Below, one piece after another: positions 42,983 to 54,997 of a stretch of DNA of 64,000 bases; the first letter of the stretch is position 1, and each line of letters opens with the position of its first letter. The DNA is from Astropecten irregularis (Eukaryota > Echinodermata > Asteroidea > Paxillosida > Astropectinidae). The translations under genes were made by a program, and so were the position numbers. Under the pieces are notes generated by a model. That model was not told the DNA's origin and did no database searches. It saw only the letters and a list, made by a program, of their open reading frames with translations. Location: contig OZ020244.1 in NCBI GenBank assembly GCA_963971285.1, positions 8,804,001 through 8,868,000 of the forward strand. Reading direction: 5' to 3'.

Positions 42983-45900
42983 GATTCCCTGCTAAACATG
43001 AAAGGATACATTTTCTCCTTGATCACACTGATCAGATATGTTTTTTAAAGCGAACCTTGAATACAACTGTCGGTGCAAACAGTGGAGTGAAATGGAACTG
43101 AAGAACTAAGGTATCGCAAATGATGATGTACATGTACATATATCTGCTGAAGACAAAGATGTGATGCCGACGCCGTCCAACAGTAAAATGAATTAACTGC
43201 GCGAGTTTGACGACTTGTATAATTGTATTGCGGACGTCGTGTTTTGTAAGACTATCGTTTTCCTTTCATAAATAGAAACCTCCATTTGATAGCAAACCAA
43301 TCATTGTACAGTAGACCGAAATATATCCATATTGTATAAGTAAGATTTACTACATGTACTTGTGTTTGGAAAAAAGAAGAAGTTTGTGTTAACAAAAAGA
43401 AATAGAGTTAAAAAGTTAATGATAACAATAAATGTTTAAGAAAAGTTAGTGTTAGTAATAAAACACTTAGTGTTACCACAGAAAAAAAAATAGAAAATAG
43501 AAAAATAGAAAATAGAAAACAAAACTACAGAAAACAGAAAACAGAAAAACAAAAACAAAACTACAGAAAACAGAAAACAGAAAACAGAAAAACAGAAAGA
43601 AAAAAAACAGAAAAAAAACCAAAAACAAAAACAAAAAACAAAAACAGAAAACAGAAAAAAAAAAAACAGAAAAAAGAAAAAAAGAAAACGGGAAACAGAA
43701 AAAAAAAACCAGAAAACAAAAAACAAAAACAAAAAACAAAAACAGAAAAGAGAAACAAAAACAAAAACAAATCAGAAAACAAAAACAAGTGTGAATGGAA
43801 ATGTTAAGTAAAAACACAAAACATGAAGAAATTTCAAGCGTATAGAGGTGAATGTAAAATCAAGAAGAATCTTCAGGATAACCCACTAGAGCTGATTAGG
43901 ACTGCAAACTCAATTTACAATCTACAGTATAATAGTATAAGGGATACCTTTTCTATTTGAAGTGGTTCAGTTCTTGATGCTTGTTGTACGGCACTTACTT
44001 CTGTTCTCCAATCCCGTTAGGCTTGCCTAAAGTACCTAATGGTAAAACGAAAGGAAATGGGTTAAATGAATGTACATGTACAGTAAGTATTATTTATACT
44101 GTTTGAATTTCTTAAAACGTATACGGTTGGTTTAGATGCGATGTAACTCTGATGCCGGATGTGAACAAACTGAGACCGTGTGTGGGTTTTCACAATTTGT
44201 ATACCTCTATTGCGGACGTCATACTTTACGAAATGACTATGATAGCTAAACTAAGAAAGGTTACAGTAGGAACTGGGATCAAAATTTGATGATTAAATGG
44301 TATAAAAATTCGCAAACTACACACAATTGGTATTCTTCAGGATAATCGTATTAAAAATAAACAGAAAATAAAGAAATCTGCAAGAATGAGAATACTTGTT
44401 GCCGCTCGATCATTTAGACGTGGATAATATTGATTACAAATATCCTTAAATGGAAATATGCGTTTCTATTACATTGTAAACAACTTTGGTTCTGTTTGCA
44501 ACATGTGAAGTTGTTAGTTTGTTTGTTTGTTTTTAGTCGAGTCTTATTACTTCATTTACCTTGATATGGAGATTACGTTTACACATAGCAAATGATAAAT
44601 CTATTTTTAGTTTCAAAGTAGCATACCTTTGTAACACAGCACTTTTTCATGTATGCTCATGAATGATGTATTAATGAAAACAAGTTAATTTGTGACCTCC
44701 TGAAATGGATTGGCAGATAGGCAGATAGGCAATCAAATCAAAGAAACAATATGATTGATCCGTTGATTGGTTCAACCTATTTGTAAACATTTTTCTTGAG
44801 GCGCTTTTATTTTAAAGACTTGTTGGACGTTTGCATTACTGAGTGGTGTTTATCCATCAAAGGCAACTAGGCCCAAATACAAACTTATACTATAGCGTAT
44901 ACTGTATGCAAACCATTATGAGTCATATAGAGAGGGGTTCTCCAAAACAAATTGAAATAGTAAAAACAATTATTGTTCATTCCCTTCACGCACAATTATG
45001 TTATTATTGTCTGGCTATATTTCTAAATCAGAAAACTTTAAGGGTGTAAAATAGAAGTTTGCGTCATCGTTGTTAATATGCCTTTTGTTATTGGGACTTG
45101 TGAAATTGTGAATAACAAAATATCGAATGGAAGCGATCTATCTACACATGCATGTAGAATTTGCATATTCGTGTATCCACTTGCTATGGAATATGACTTG
45201 TTTCCGGACCTCGGGCAAATATTATAGGCCGGGGACAAAGCTATAAGCAAGTAACACGGCAATGTTTTCTGTTCTTTAATTTACTTTTCAAAGCGTTTGT
45301 ACCTTACTCCGCACTAATCATTCTGAAATATTAAGGTCTGAGAAACCATTGACACTCTTGCATAAGTCGTACAAATGCGTCCTGAAACTTAATTTCGTAT
45401 GTTTATATAGGGGCCTAATTACATATGTATTTGTTTTAGTATTTCGTTTGTTATATTTTATACGTGAAGTTTATTGACAAGGCTTATAATGGCGATGCTA
45501 ATCATCAAATGGTGGAAATAATCTTTCCATTCAGTAAAACGATAAACGAAATAGCATATTAACTTTACGTTTGATGTGTGTGTGCGTATAAGTTTCGGTC
45601 AATTATGTGCGCACCAGTTAGGTATATACATGTAGCTGTATTTAGAGAGTCTTTTCTAAAAAAAAAACGACCGATGCTTGATCCACTGTATGCACATTTG
45701 CAGGTATGGGGTATAGTGCGAGGGTTCACAGCAAAGTGAACACAACAAAGAGTTTGTTTGTACATGTACTACAATGCCCTTACATAATATCACAGTCATC
45801 TATATGTTTTCCCCCCCACTAAAAAACCCCTATAGCATTTTGTATACTGATTCCCCGGGTTAACATGATATCATTGCGCGTAGGCCTAATGTAATTGTCA

Positions 45901-46519
45901 AACCGAGAAGGGACAGTGATGCCTACACTTTTTCCTTTAAAAATTTTCAGAAAATGTGTAACTGCAGGGATTATTATTAATATTATTATCATAATTAAAA
46001 TGTTTCAATCCAAAAAAAAAGTATGAAGCCCACTTGTATGCATGGGGCCCCTATTTCCACAATCTTATAAATATAAAATGTACATTGAATTATACGGTAT
46101 GCATATTGACAAACTGTGATGCAATTGTCTCCACCTTAGAATGGTTCTTCTAATGCTGTGCGTATCATTATGTTGCATTATTTCAAAATCTTAGCGTAGG
46201 ACTATACATGTACATATTATGTACATTTTGTTTCAATTTTAACTGTTTTCAATCCACTCTTCAACGTAAATAATGTATGCAGTGTAAATTTACGATAAAC
46301 AGCAAATTTATATCATGGCATTTTATGCGAATGACATGAGATGTACAATGCTTTACATTTTCAACATCACCAAGATCTGATGATGTTGCAGCTAATGTCA
46401 ATGTGACTGAGAAATACTGTATTGATCAAAATTAATGGTGAATGGCTTCCACCTGCATGGAAATGAACACAGACAATACAGAGACTCTAGATTAGAATTA
46501 GATTTATGTAGGCATATAG

Positions 46520-46617
46520 CTTAAAGTGTGTCACTTAGCGTATAAATGTTTTAATGGTGTAGCCCCTGATTATCTAAGTAACCTAATGAATACGACTTGT
46601 TCTGCATCACAGGCCTA
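46520..46617 (+). mobile_element. LINE reverse-transcriptase C-terminal scrap
   Basis: The plus frame reads AYKCFNGVAPDYLSNLM, matching the K-C-L-N-G-x-A-P-x-Y-L motif near the end of many non-LTR retrotransposon ORFs. Only about 30 residues survive. Confidence 0.45.
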
Positions 46618-46682
46618 TACAGCATTAAACACTGACAAATCTCGGTTTCGTGTTGTTTTTTTCTGGGACACCCTGTATAGAC
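46618..46682 (-). repeat. Transposon-end fragment (TACAGGGTGTCCCAG type), copy 2
   Basis: It is the reverse complement of 22778-22830 with small differences, directly abutting the LINE scrap; the two may belong to one element. Confidence 0.5.
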
Positions 46683-46694
46683 AGACTCGATTGT

Positions 46695-46775
46695 CATCTG
46701 ACTCGGGTACGACTTAACTTGGGTACGAGATGACTTGGGTACGAAAACTTTAACCTGGGTACGAGATGACCCCAA
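46695..46775 (+). repeat. GGGTACGA(C/G)TTAACTT minisatellite
   Basis: About four units of roughly 15-20 bases containing ACTTGGGTACGA. The same word is repeated at 50575-50645 (reverse) and 51000-51105, outside the Polinton. Confidence 0.65.
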
Positions 46776-47132
46776 ATCGATAAAACTAGACTCCACTAGC
46801 TTACATGTAGTAATACCATAGTATGTACATTTTGGGTATAGAGCTCTTTTTGCAACCGCTCCTATTGGTTGTAGAACTTGATCCGTGTCATGAGGAATAA
46901 AACGGAGGGTATAGGTATAGATGTTTGTTTTGTAATCTGGACTCTTGAAAACGTTTTTATTACGAAAGGCACTGGCAATTTTGGGAATTGTATCATTTGA
47001 TTATGATTATGTCGTTGTGATTACATAAGTGTCGTAATGGGTTTTACGGTTTTAATGCGTTTATGATGTTTCTTAATTGTATGTAATATGCCTAACCATG
47101 TACATATATCCTGTACGCACCACCCATTCAGT

Positions 47133-48101
47133 AGTCTTGGTCCAAGACTGTAAAGCTCGATAACGGACCCCATCGTGCCACTGCGCCCTCTCGTGACTTC
47201 ATTTGACCCAGCTGCTCGCATTACAGTCTTGGGCATTTCCTATGAATTGTTTAACTTTTTCTTTATTTTTCCTTCGGATTTCCGGAGGAACCAATCAGCG
47301 CCCGCAAAAATCCAGTTGAATTGGTATCTAATGAATATGGATGACCTGTAACGAATGACCTTCGTGTACCATGATAATGTAATATCGTACATGACTAGTA
47401 CTGTACTATGCTTCGGTGTCGATCGTGGGATCGGTAATAGTCACGGTGGGCTGTGGTATTGTCATGGGGAATTGAAATGCGTTGCCTACTGCTGCTTGCT
47501 ATAGTTGTCATGATACTATACTTACTATTCATCGCATAGTCAGACATGCTGAATGCATGAGGGCATTGAACACTGTTACTATACACACGATCTATTTCTA
47601 TTATGGTAAATATTACAACATGAAAGCTGGTGGTACACACACATTAATTGTGGGTGCGTAATTAACTCTAGCTTTCCACAAACGAGACACTACCGCATGG
47701 ATTTGAATGTAGCCGCCATGTTGTGTCTGCGATTCAACAATAACGGAATCATGAAGCTCAGACTGTTTTTAAACCACGCGCTGAGCTGAGACAATAGATA
47801 TAAGTTTCTTTTTTTAATGTCTATGGCCGAGACTGTCTGGACGCGGACTGTCTCGCTTTTGTTTACATTTCAGCAGCTCCAACCGTGACGCTCCCACGGC
47901 CCGCTTGGCATCCTATTTTGCATTTCAACGTAAATCATGAATATTCATAATAAGGTACCTAATTGGCATACAAAGGCCACGCCTCGGTTTATAGGAAATG
48001 CCCAAGACTGTAATGCTAGCAGCTGGGTCAAATGAAGTCACGGGAGGGCGCAGTGGCACGATGGGGTCCGTTATCGAGCTTTACAGTCTTGGACCAAGAC
48101 T
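47133..48101. mobile_element. Mutator-like non-autonomous transposon, 969 bp
   Basis: The ends AGTCTTGGTCCAAGACTGTA and TACAGTCTTGGACCAAGACT continue as inverted repeats of about 115 bp (landmarks CGATAACGGACCCCATCGTG and GCATTACAGTCTTGGGCATT). ACCCATTCAGT is duplicated on both sides (47122-47132 and 48102-48112). An 11-bp duplication with long inverted repeats fits Mutator-like elements (usually 8-11 bp). No transposase ORF is inside. It is nested in the Polinton. Confidence 0.75.
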
Positions 48102-48112
48102 ACCCATTCAGT

Positions 48113-49279
48113 AGCATTGACCCCATGCCAATTGTTTTGCGCTCTATATAGATCGAAAGAAATGTATGATGCCTAGTGTAGACTCGGTGAATGTTCTACA
48201 TGTATATTGCCTACAGCAGTTACCCGGTCAGGAATGCCAGTAATCATAAATGAAAACTAACGTACGATTCAATAACGTAGGCCTGAATGACTGTTATCAT
48301 TGTCTACTCCTTGGTTGTGCATAATTATTTGTACTTGTTTCTTCATTCTCAATACTATTCGAATGGAATGTTGGGAGTAACAAATCATTCTAATTATCTG
48401 TTTAACGTCTAAACCCATGCTTGCAATATAAAATACCTTTTTAGGGGCAGTAGTACACACATTTTTTGATAATATACTACAGTTATCACCTGTGAAAAAA
48501 TAATGAACCACAGCCCTACAGATCCAGTCAGTGAACGATCATCATGACAGGAGTTACATCACCTATTATGTGAGTCTAGAGAAGAGTAAACTCTCTCATT
48601 TATATATGTATATAATAACACTGTGATTTGCTAGAACAGCTTTATGTTGATATGCTGAGCAGAACACAAAACCATTTTAATTAAAGGACCTTTTCGACAC
48701 TATCGAAATTCTTGACATTATGAACAAACATTATACGAGTTACGACATCTGCACGTACCTTGGAAGGAGCTGTAGTCGACGTCTAATCGTAAGGCTGCAG
48801 TTGAAATCTGATTCGTAGCTGTGTTTAGAAGTGGAAAAGTAAATTCTGATCGACTCGATAATTTAAAGATGTGGATCCGACAGCGGTGCGTCTAGAAATT
48901 ATACAGATACGTTTTCAAAACAAGCGCCACGGAGGAGAACGTAACAAGTCCGAACAAGACCAGCGCCATGAATGGGCAATAGTGATGACTCATCCTTGTG
49001 ACGTCATTAATCCGCTTTGGAGTAAACACAATGATTGGTAACTTCCTATTGTCCAAACGGTCATTGCGCAATGTTGTGCAATGTACGGGACAGTACAGGC
49101 TCTATGGTGGTGGGTCCAATCGTGCATGCACGGTTATAGTGCAAACCGGTTAACCGTATACAGGATCACAGCGGTACGCGTACAAAACTATAATGAGTTC
49201 GCCACCGCACGGCTAGCAACTCGCGCAAGAAAAATTGAAGTAAGATTAAATTGCGATCTTTATTTACGTCCATTACCTC
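48113..49279. other. Polinton interior, no gene recognised
   Basis: Short ORFs only; no motif, repeat or structure stands out. Confidence 0.4.
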
Positions 49280-49715
49280 TCTTATTATGAGTATATTATT
49301 ATACACTTATTTAATTTAACCGTACCTTAGGCCTGTAGTACCGTATAGTATAGTATCGTATCGTATGTATTTTATGTATTTTCATTTTAGGTGGGGTTCA
49401 AACTTTAATAAGACTATTCATAAACTAAGTACATACGATTTAAAATAAACCATATACGGTAAAAATTACGATACTTAATGAATTTCAATACAAGAAAAAA
49501 AATCTAAAGGCTTACATAATTGAAAACAATATTAAAAAATTAAATAAATATTAATTATACCCCCTCACAAAAGCGAACACCCCCGCGCTCAATGGTATGG
49601 ACCGGCTCCTCATTCTATGCTAATGAGGGTCACGTGGGGCTAAATCCGGCCATCTGATTGGTCGAGAAGCCTTGCAAAATTGGCGAAATCGACTGGTTAG
49701 ACGGGCTTCACTACT
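49280..49715 (-). repeat. Polinton right terminal inverted repeat
   Basis: It is the partner of 26430-26865, ending CTTCACTACT, with the AGCGCA duplication directly outside. Confidence 0.9.
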
Positions 49716-50172
49716 AGCGCATTACGATTGAAATGCCAATGACCAAGAACTCCAACTTTAAAAAGAGAAAAGACACAAGGTGTGAGAGTCAAATGTGTGT
49801 TGAAAATGTCTTCTTGAAAACTTCAATACATGTAACTAGCATTTCACTTACCGGAGATTTATTTGTATTGATAGGAGGAATTGAATAGGACTTAAGGGCG
49901 TTTAGGAAACGTATGCTGAGGCTCCGGAGCTCTATTTCGTGAATCCATTCTGAAATGATTGGTATCAAAATAGAGACTTTTGGCTGCGGTTCTGAAGGAG
50001 ATTCTCTGGTTTGAAAAAGGAAATTAAAAATTTAAAACCACATCCTATATATTTTTGGCATGGATTTCAGAGCTGGAGACCGTGAGCCTTCACTTCGTAT
50101 AAACGCCCTAGAGTGGGTCGAAGGCGCCCATAAAAAATCAATACATTAACAATGTTCTGTAAATAACTTTAC

Positions 50173-52549
50173 CTTTATCATAAATCCTTTTCCAGGCGGG
50201 TGACATATGGATGTCTTCTACCGGATTCTTTCCGGGAACAGACATATGCTGCTGCAAGGCACGAGATATAGCCGGCATTTTAAACCACAGTTGCATTCGT
50301 GGAATGAGGGGCATATACGAAAACGTCTTCTGGGCTTTCATTGACCCTTCCTTGTACCTGTTGGATAACAAATATCGGTAACATAAACATATTATAAAGT
50401 TTCACAATTCATAGTCGCGGTTACAAATATTTCTTACAGTCATTGGGGCCACCGATATAGACTTCGTTATGCAAACATCGGCACCAGCATACGAAGATCA
50501 GGATTTTATTGCTGAAAGGCTAAGCATGAAAATGTAAAGCGTGTATATTACAAGTCTATACTGATTGATTTTGGGTCATCTCGTACCCAACTTAACTCGT
50601 AGGCCTACCAAGTCATCTCGTACCCAAGTTAAGTCGTACCCAAAATATCATTTATTATTCGAGAACCAGTGTTCCAAAAATTCCTGTTGCAAAATCAAAT
50701 GGTGAGGCAAAACATCCCACCCATCACCGTCCGTTTTAAAATCAACTGAATCGATTGCACATTCCACCTGCCCACAAAATCCCTGTTCATAACTTAATCC
50801 CCCGACGAACGATTACAAGTAACAACACAGCAACATTAAAACAGACAGACAGTAGGCCTAGTTGTGGTTTTATATTCATCTTAATTCAATCATTTCACCT
50901 AGATGTCAAATTAATACACTTAGAGTCTACAGAGTACTAGACAGTTTCGAAGTCTGTCAGCGGCGGCCTCTTGCGTCGTGCAATAATGGGTTTATACGAC
51001 TTGACTCGGGTACGACCTAACCTGGGGGTACGACTTGACTTGGGTGTCATTTTTGGGATACGACTTAACTTGGGTATACCAGTTAACTTGGGTACGACTG
51101 GACCCATTTCGTACTGATGTAGGTGTAGATTTTCCAGACGCAATGTGTTTACCTTGGCTCGTTGCAATCTGGACACTGCAAGCTGTCCTTGTGAACACCA
51201 TCATAAATGATGTCGTCATTGGGACACACATCAAATGTTTTCACGGGGACGAGGAATCCTGCCACAAGCTTCTTTGCAGCCACAAAGGTGTCTGGCAGAT
51301 TGTTTCCCTCAGGTAGAATGTAGTGGCGCAGAATCCTAAGTAGCTCAATTGTGGCTCTTTGGCTAACCTGTATTGATAAAATTACAGCAAAACACAGCAG
51401 TGGCAGCTTTACATAAGTTCATGATGATGTAATGATGCCTGAAAGTCATCCTCCAGTGCAGTTAGAATCTTCCATTCGGCCTCCCTAATTAATGACCTTT
51501 GTTAAAAACAACGTGATATTCTTAATATGTTATTCCTCAAATACGGTAACAACACAGGAAAATTAATTTTTAGTACATGTAATTGGAACGGTCTATATAC
51601 ACGTCCTGCTCTGGGCGCGGGACCAGAGCGTGAAAGAAGAGACAATCACCGCATTTTCGAAAGACTTGGATCCAAGTCTACCACTTCAACTGAACACACT
51701 GGGCCACCTTTTCTCTTCTCTTTTTGTGTTTAACCCACCATAAGGACGAGCTTTCCCTGTTTAATATGTCCCCTTTGTTCTCATCAATGTATACGTAGAC
51801 CTATTACTGACTTTAATTAGTGTGACCGCTATTACTTGTACGTTTATGTCCTATTGGTCAATTGTTTCGTATCGTTTAATTATTATTTCCCTTCCGCTTC
51901 TAAGTAGACTAGCAGGCTAGTCGTTGTAAGTCGCGTTGATCGTCTCTTCTTTCATGCTACTCTCGTGAAACCGCTCTACTTTCTCGCGATAATCATGGCT
52001 ACGGCGAGAGTTCGGCTCTCGGCGAGTGACCACTCGTTGTATTCGAGTGGTCCCACGTCGAGAGCCGAACTCGCCGTAGCCAGGAGTCCCGCGCGGTTTC
52101 GCGAGAGTTGCGTGAAAGAAGAGACGATCAACGCGACTTACAACGACTAATCGGGGAGAGGGAAATCCACTGAATTCTAAGTTTAAAAAACATCATTTTT
52201 ACGTCCGGTATCGATATGAATTTTCTGATTAAATTACAAATATGAAAAAGCCTACCAAACTACTGTCGTCATGCAATACATTGACACTTACCCCGGGAAA
52301 CAACCCTTGTACCGAGAGAGGCATAGTTACAGCTTGAAGAACGGTGACTTTGCTACCGTTGTACAGTTGTCTGAACCTCGGATCAAGGGACTCATCCTCG
52401 CCGTTAGTTGAGCCAGTGGATTCCTTGTTGAGGTTTGCTGCTGCTTTTTTGTGCATGTCGACCGTTCTCTGACTCAACAGTTTCCCGCCGTTGACGATGC
52501 ATTTTGGGCAGCTGCATAGAACTTTCGAGTCCATATCCTGCAGTCCCAT
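50173..52549 (-). CDS. CACTA/EnSpm transposase, upstream exons 1-3
   Basis: Exons run leftward: 52292-52549 (start MGLQDMDSKVLCSCPKC, a zinc-type N-terminus typical of TNP2 proteins), 51153-51367 (LLRILRHYILPEGNNLPDTF, FDVCPNDDIIYDG, CPDCNEPR) and 50173-50357 (FSYMPLIPRMQLWFKM, MSPAWKRIYDK). Donors GTAAGT, GTAAAC, GTAAAG and CAG acceptors join them in frame, and exon 3 ends in the phase needed by exon 4 at 26147-26326. The text is unbroken here. CPNDDIIY, PLIPR and AWK are standard landmarks before the Transposase_21 domain. The intron after exon 3 contains the Polinton. CACTA-type end repeats were not identified. Confidence 0.8.
50570..51110. repeat. Two more tracts of the GGGTACGACTTAACTT minisatellite
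   Basis: 50575-50645 (reverse) and 51000-51105 (forward) each hold four to six degenerate units, on either side of ordinary intron sequence of the CACTA gene. Confidence 0.6.
51919..52149. repeat. Fold-back MITE, 231 bp
   Basis: TAGTCGTTGTAAGTCGCGTT at the left and its complement ending CGACTA at the right open an almost continuous hairpin of about 100 bp per arm (also GGCTACGGCGAGAGTTCGGC facing GCCGAACTCGCCGTAGCC). A TA duplication is possible, as in Tc1/mariner-type elements. A partial relative of one arm (GTGAAAGAAGAGACAATCA) lies at 51629. Confidence 0.75.
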
Positions 52550-54997
52550 GGCTGTTCAAGTGCGCAAACTTTGATTGTAAACTTATTTTGGAGTATTTTC
52601 GATTTTGAGTATATCGTGGATAGACGTTTTAGTCTATACAAAAAAGTCGAAAAGTGAAGCAGCTCTGAAAGACTAACTACTTATAAGACAATAAACACAT
52701 AAGCTTTCGTAGTATAACTATCAGATGTAATGAGGTGAAGCATCTTCAACATGGGTATGAACAAAAATCGAACGCGTATAAGGCAACCAAGCGTGTCCAA
52801 ACAAAAGGGCACACTAGTGTGATGTGAAACCACTGTATTGTATTAACAACGGACCCCCCCCCCCCCCCAAAAAAAAAAAAACCCTTGTGGAAGATACGCA
52901 TAGGCCTACCATGGAGGTTTCTACCTCCATGGGTCTACATACTGGTAATGGGATTTTAGTCAGATTTTAAGTAAGAAATCCTTCAAGTGAAATGAGTTTT
53001 CAAGTTATGACAAGATACTTAACATTTAAGCCCGCGCACAATGTAAAGGACTATATTACTAAGCATTGATTTGGAACGCCAAGGTCTCGAATTTTGTTTT
53101 AATAGTGTAATAATAGAAGTTCAACTAAAGCCAATGTACATAGTTTTCCTTGGGGTATTATACATTGATTGATCATTAATGATTGATTTATACCAATTAC
53201 CAATAACAGAAAGTGATTTTTTTTTACAAAAAGCACAACAGACCAGTTTTATTTAGTCTTCAATTCTTTCGATCTCAAATCAGATAATGTCAGTAACTTG
53301 GACTGGGAATAGCATATTGTTCATCTGGCAAAGTCATCAGGGACAGTCTCTGTAACCTCTACACAAAGAGGTGTGACTTTTCCCAACAAGCATTAGTGAA
53401 TGGGTCCTTTTCACTGCTCATGAGACGGGCATGGGATTAGCCACCAGCCTGTCCTTTTATTTTTGTTGGAGCTTCATGACTCACGCTTTGCTAGGCAAGA
53501 TTCAACACAAGATGCTAATTATACATGTAGCAGCATACTAGCTGTCCCTGTGTGTAATATTTTACAAAATCTCAAAAGTGACACTTAATTATAGCATAGA
53601 TCATAACAAAATACTGAAACCAGCAGGTCAAATAGCCGGCAATGTTCAGGTACATGTAGTTCAGTGTCATGCAGACTTTTTATTTGAGCTACAACTCACG
53701 CTTTGCGTATCAGGCAAAACAGAAGATGTATATGTGAGATTATTCACTTTTTGCTTGCTGTTTGAGTAGGCGAGCGACCAACTGTTTTGCCCTTTTCATT
53801 AAATTTAATATTATACTTTGGTTTTTGTCAACCATTTAGAAACCTGTATTTCTTAAGTCTTTTCACTGTTAATGTTAATGTTGATCGATGGTATGTTTCT
53901 ACCATCACAATCTTTATACCCTGTAAGTTATGAAGTAAATCTGTAAAGATTTCTGTTCCGGTATTATGTTAACCAAAGTATGATACTAATCAAACTGCAT
54001 TTTGTGCTTTTTAAGTCAGAAAACCTTCCGATGGAATGAGTTCTCAAGTCTTGACAAGATAAAACACTGGAAGTTTAAGCGAGTACACTTTGAAACATTT
54101 CAGATATTTACTCATTTTTAACACAATAGAATAATTTATAAAACTCATGTTTTCCAGTGCAAGACAACTAAGTTACCGGCGATTGTGCTCTAGATTTAAC
54201 TTGACGATGTGTTAGTGATTTGTGGGATATAATGGTCAATTATTTGGAACGTCGGGGATAAAGGTATAGAGTTTGTTTTCAATAATAAACTGTAAAAGAT
54301 TCACTTAAGCCATTATTATCATATAATACTTTCTAGTCGCATTTCGTGATAAAAAAATAGTATTGAAAATCGAATGCATGTAGGCCCCTATAGTTTCCCT
54401 TTGAGTGGCGACAATAAGTGGTAATATACACTGTGCTGATCAATCCGTTAACACAAAGGGTCCTCCATCCCACGTAATGAATGTTGCCAAAGTTTACAAG
54501 CAACACACAACGTCGTATCAGTGCATCTTTTCATCGGGACCGTCTTGGCAAGGTATCAATCGAACAAAGAGAAGGCTAGCTTTATAGCCTAGTGGTAATG
54601 CGCGCGTAATACAAAAGACATTGGGTTTTGTTTGATGATACCGCGGTATCATCAAAGTTACGGAATAAAAAAAAGCCTGTGTTGTTTAATACAGTGTCAC
54701 AGTACCAGTAGTCCCAAAGTTAAAAACGACAGAACCCCGTGTTTCAGACACCAGAACGAACTTGAAAATGAATGACGCAAATATGATGCAGGATATCATG
54801 CAGTCTTTGCTGATAGCAAATGCAGAAATGAAGGATTTTCAGATTGTCAAGTCCCTCAGGATGTACCCACCAATGACCAAGTTGTAAGCGATAACAGTAT
54901 GCCATCGCCGAGACGAACAAAAACATGGGCAGAAGACAACCCCGAGGCGTCGCATGTACCAGGTGAACATAAAACCACAAGAACTATAAAGTTATAA
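52550..54997. other. No gene recognised
   Basis: A C10-A12 run lies at 52856-52880, MITE copy E at 53803-53990, and a weak tRNA-like A-box phrase near 54580 (TAGCCTAGTGGTAATGC) without a B box. A 39-codon reading at 54768-54890 (MNDANMMQDIMQSLL...) is open but unrecognised. Confidence 0.4.
53803..53990. repeat. Small MITE family, copy E (both ends present)
   Basis: The ends ATTATACTTTGGTTT and AACCAAAGTATGAT are inverted repeats of about 13 bp. The interior shares CACAATCTTTATACCCTGTA and AAATCTGTAAAGATTTCTG with the other copies, so this short copy defines the family ends. Confidence 0.7.

Larger units (their letters stand above)
42983..47132. other. Polinton interior without genes; A-rich low-complexity run
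   Basis: 43480-43795 is almost only A with C and G in AAAACAGAAA-type repeats. The remainder is AT-rich with TACATGTA words. Apart from the LINE scrap and minisatellite near 46.5-46.8 kb, I see no coding or structural signal, notably no integrase, ATPase or capsid motifs. Confidence 0.55.
26430..49715. mobile_element. Polinton/Maverick element, 23.3 kb, with nested insertions
   Basis: The ends read AGTAGTGAAGCCCGTC... and ...GACGGGCTTCACTACT. They are the tips of inverted repeats of about 430 bp (26430-26865 and 49280-49715) that differ at roughly ten positions plus a few small indels. AGCGCA is duplicated immediately outside (26424-26429 and 49716-49721). AG...CT ends plus a 6-bp target duplication are the known Polinton signature. 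The only Polinton gene seen inside is polymerase B (33661-37309 and 42266-42982, minus). Integrase, ATPase, protease and capsid genes were not found, so it is a fossil or non-autonomous copy. It has received an LTR element, a second PolB element and a Mutator-like element. Subtracting those three leaves about 12 kb of its own sequence. It landed in an intron of the CACTA gene. Confidence 0.9.

Noticed and set aside
43436-43817. Phe/Leu-rich hydrophobic ORFs on the minus strand
   Set aside because: They are translations of the A-rich low-complexity run.
52800-52830. CACTA-type end repeat
   Set aside because: A CACTAGTG word occurs but no matching inverted copy was found below 20.5 kb.
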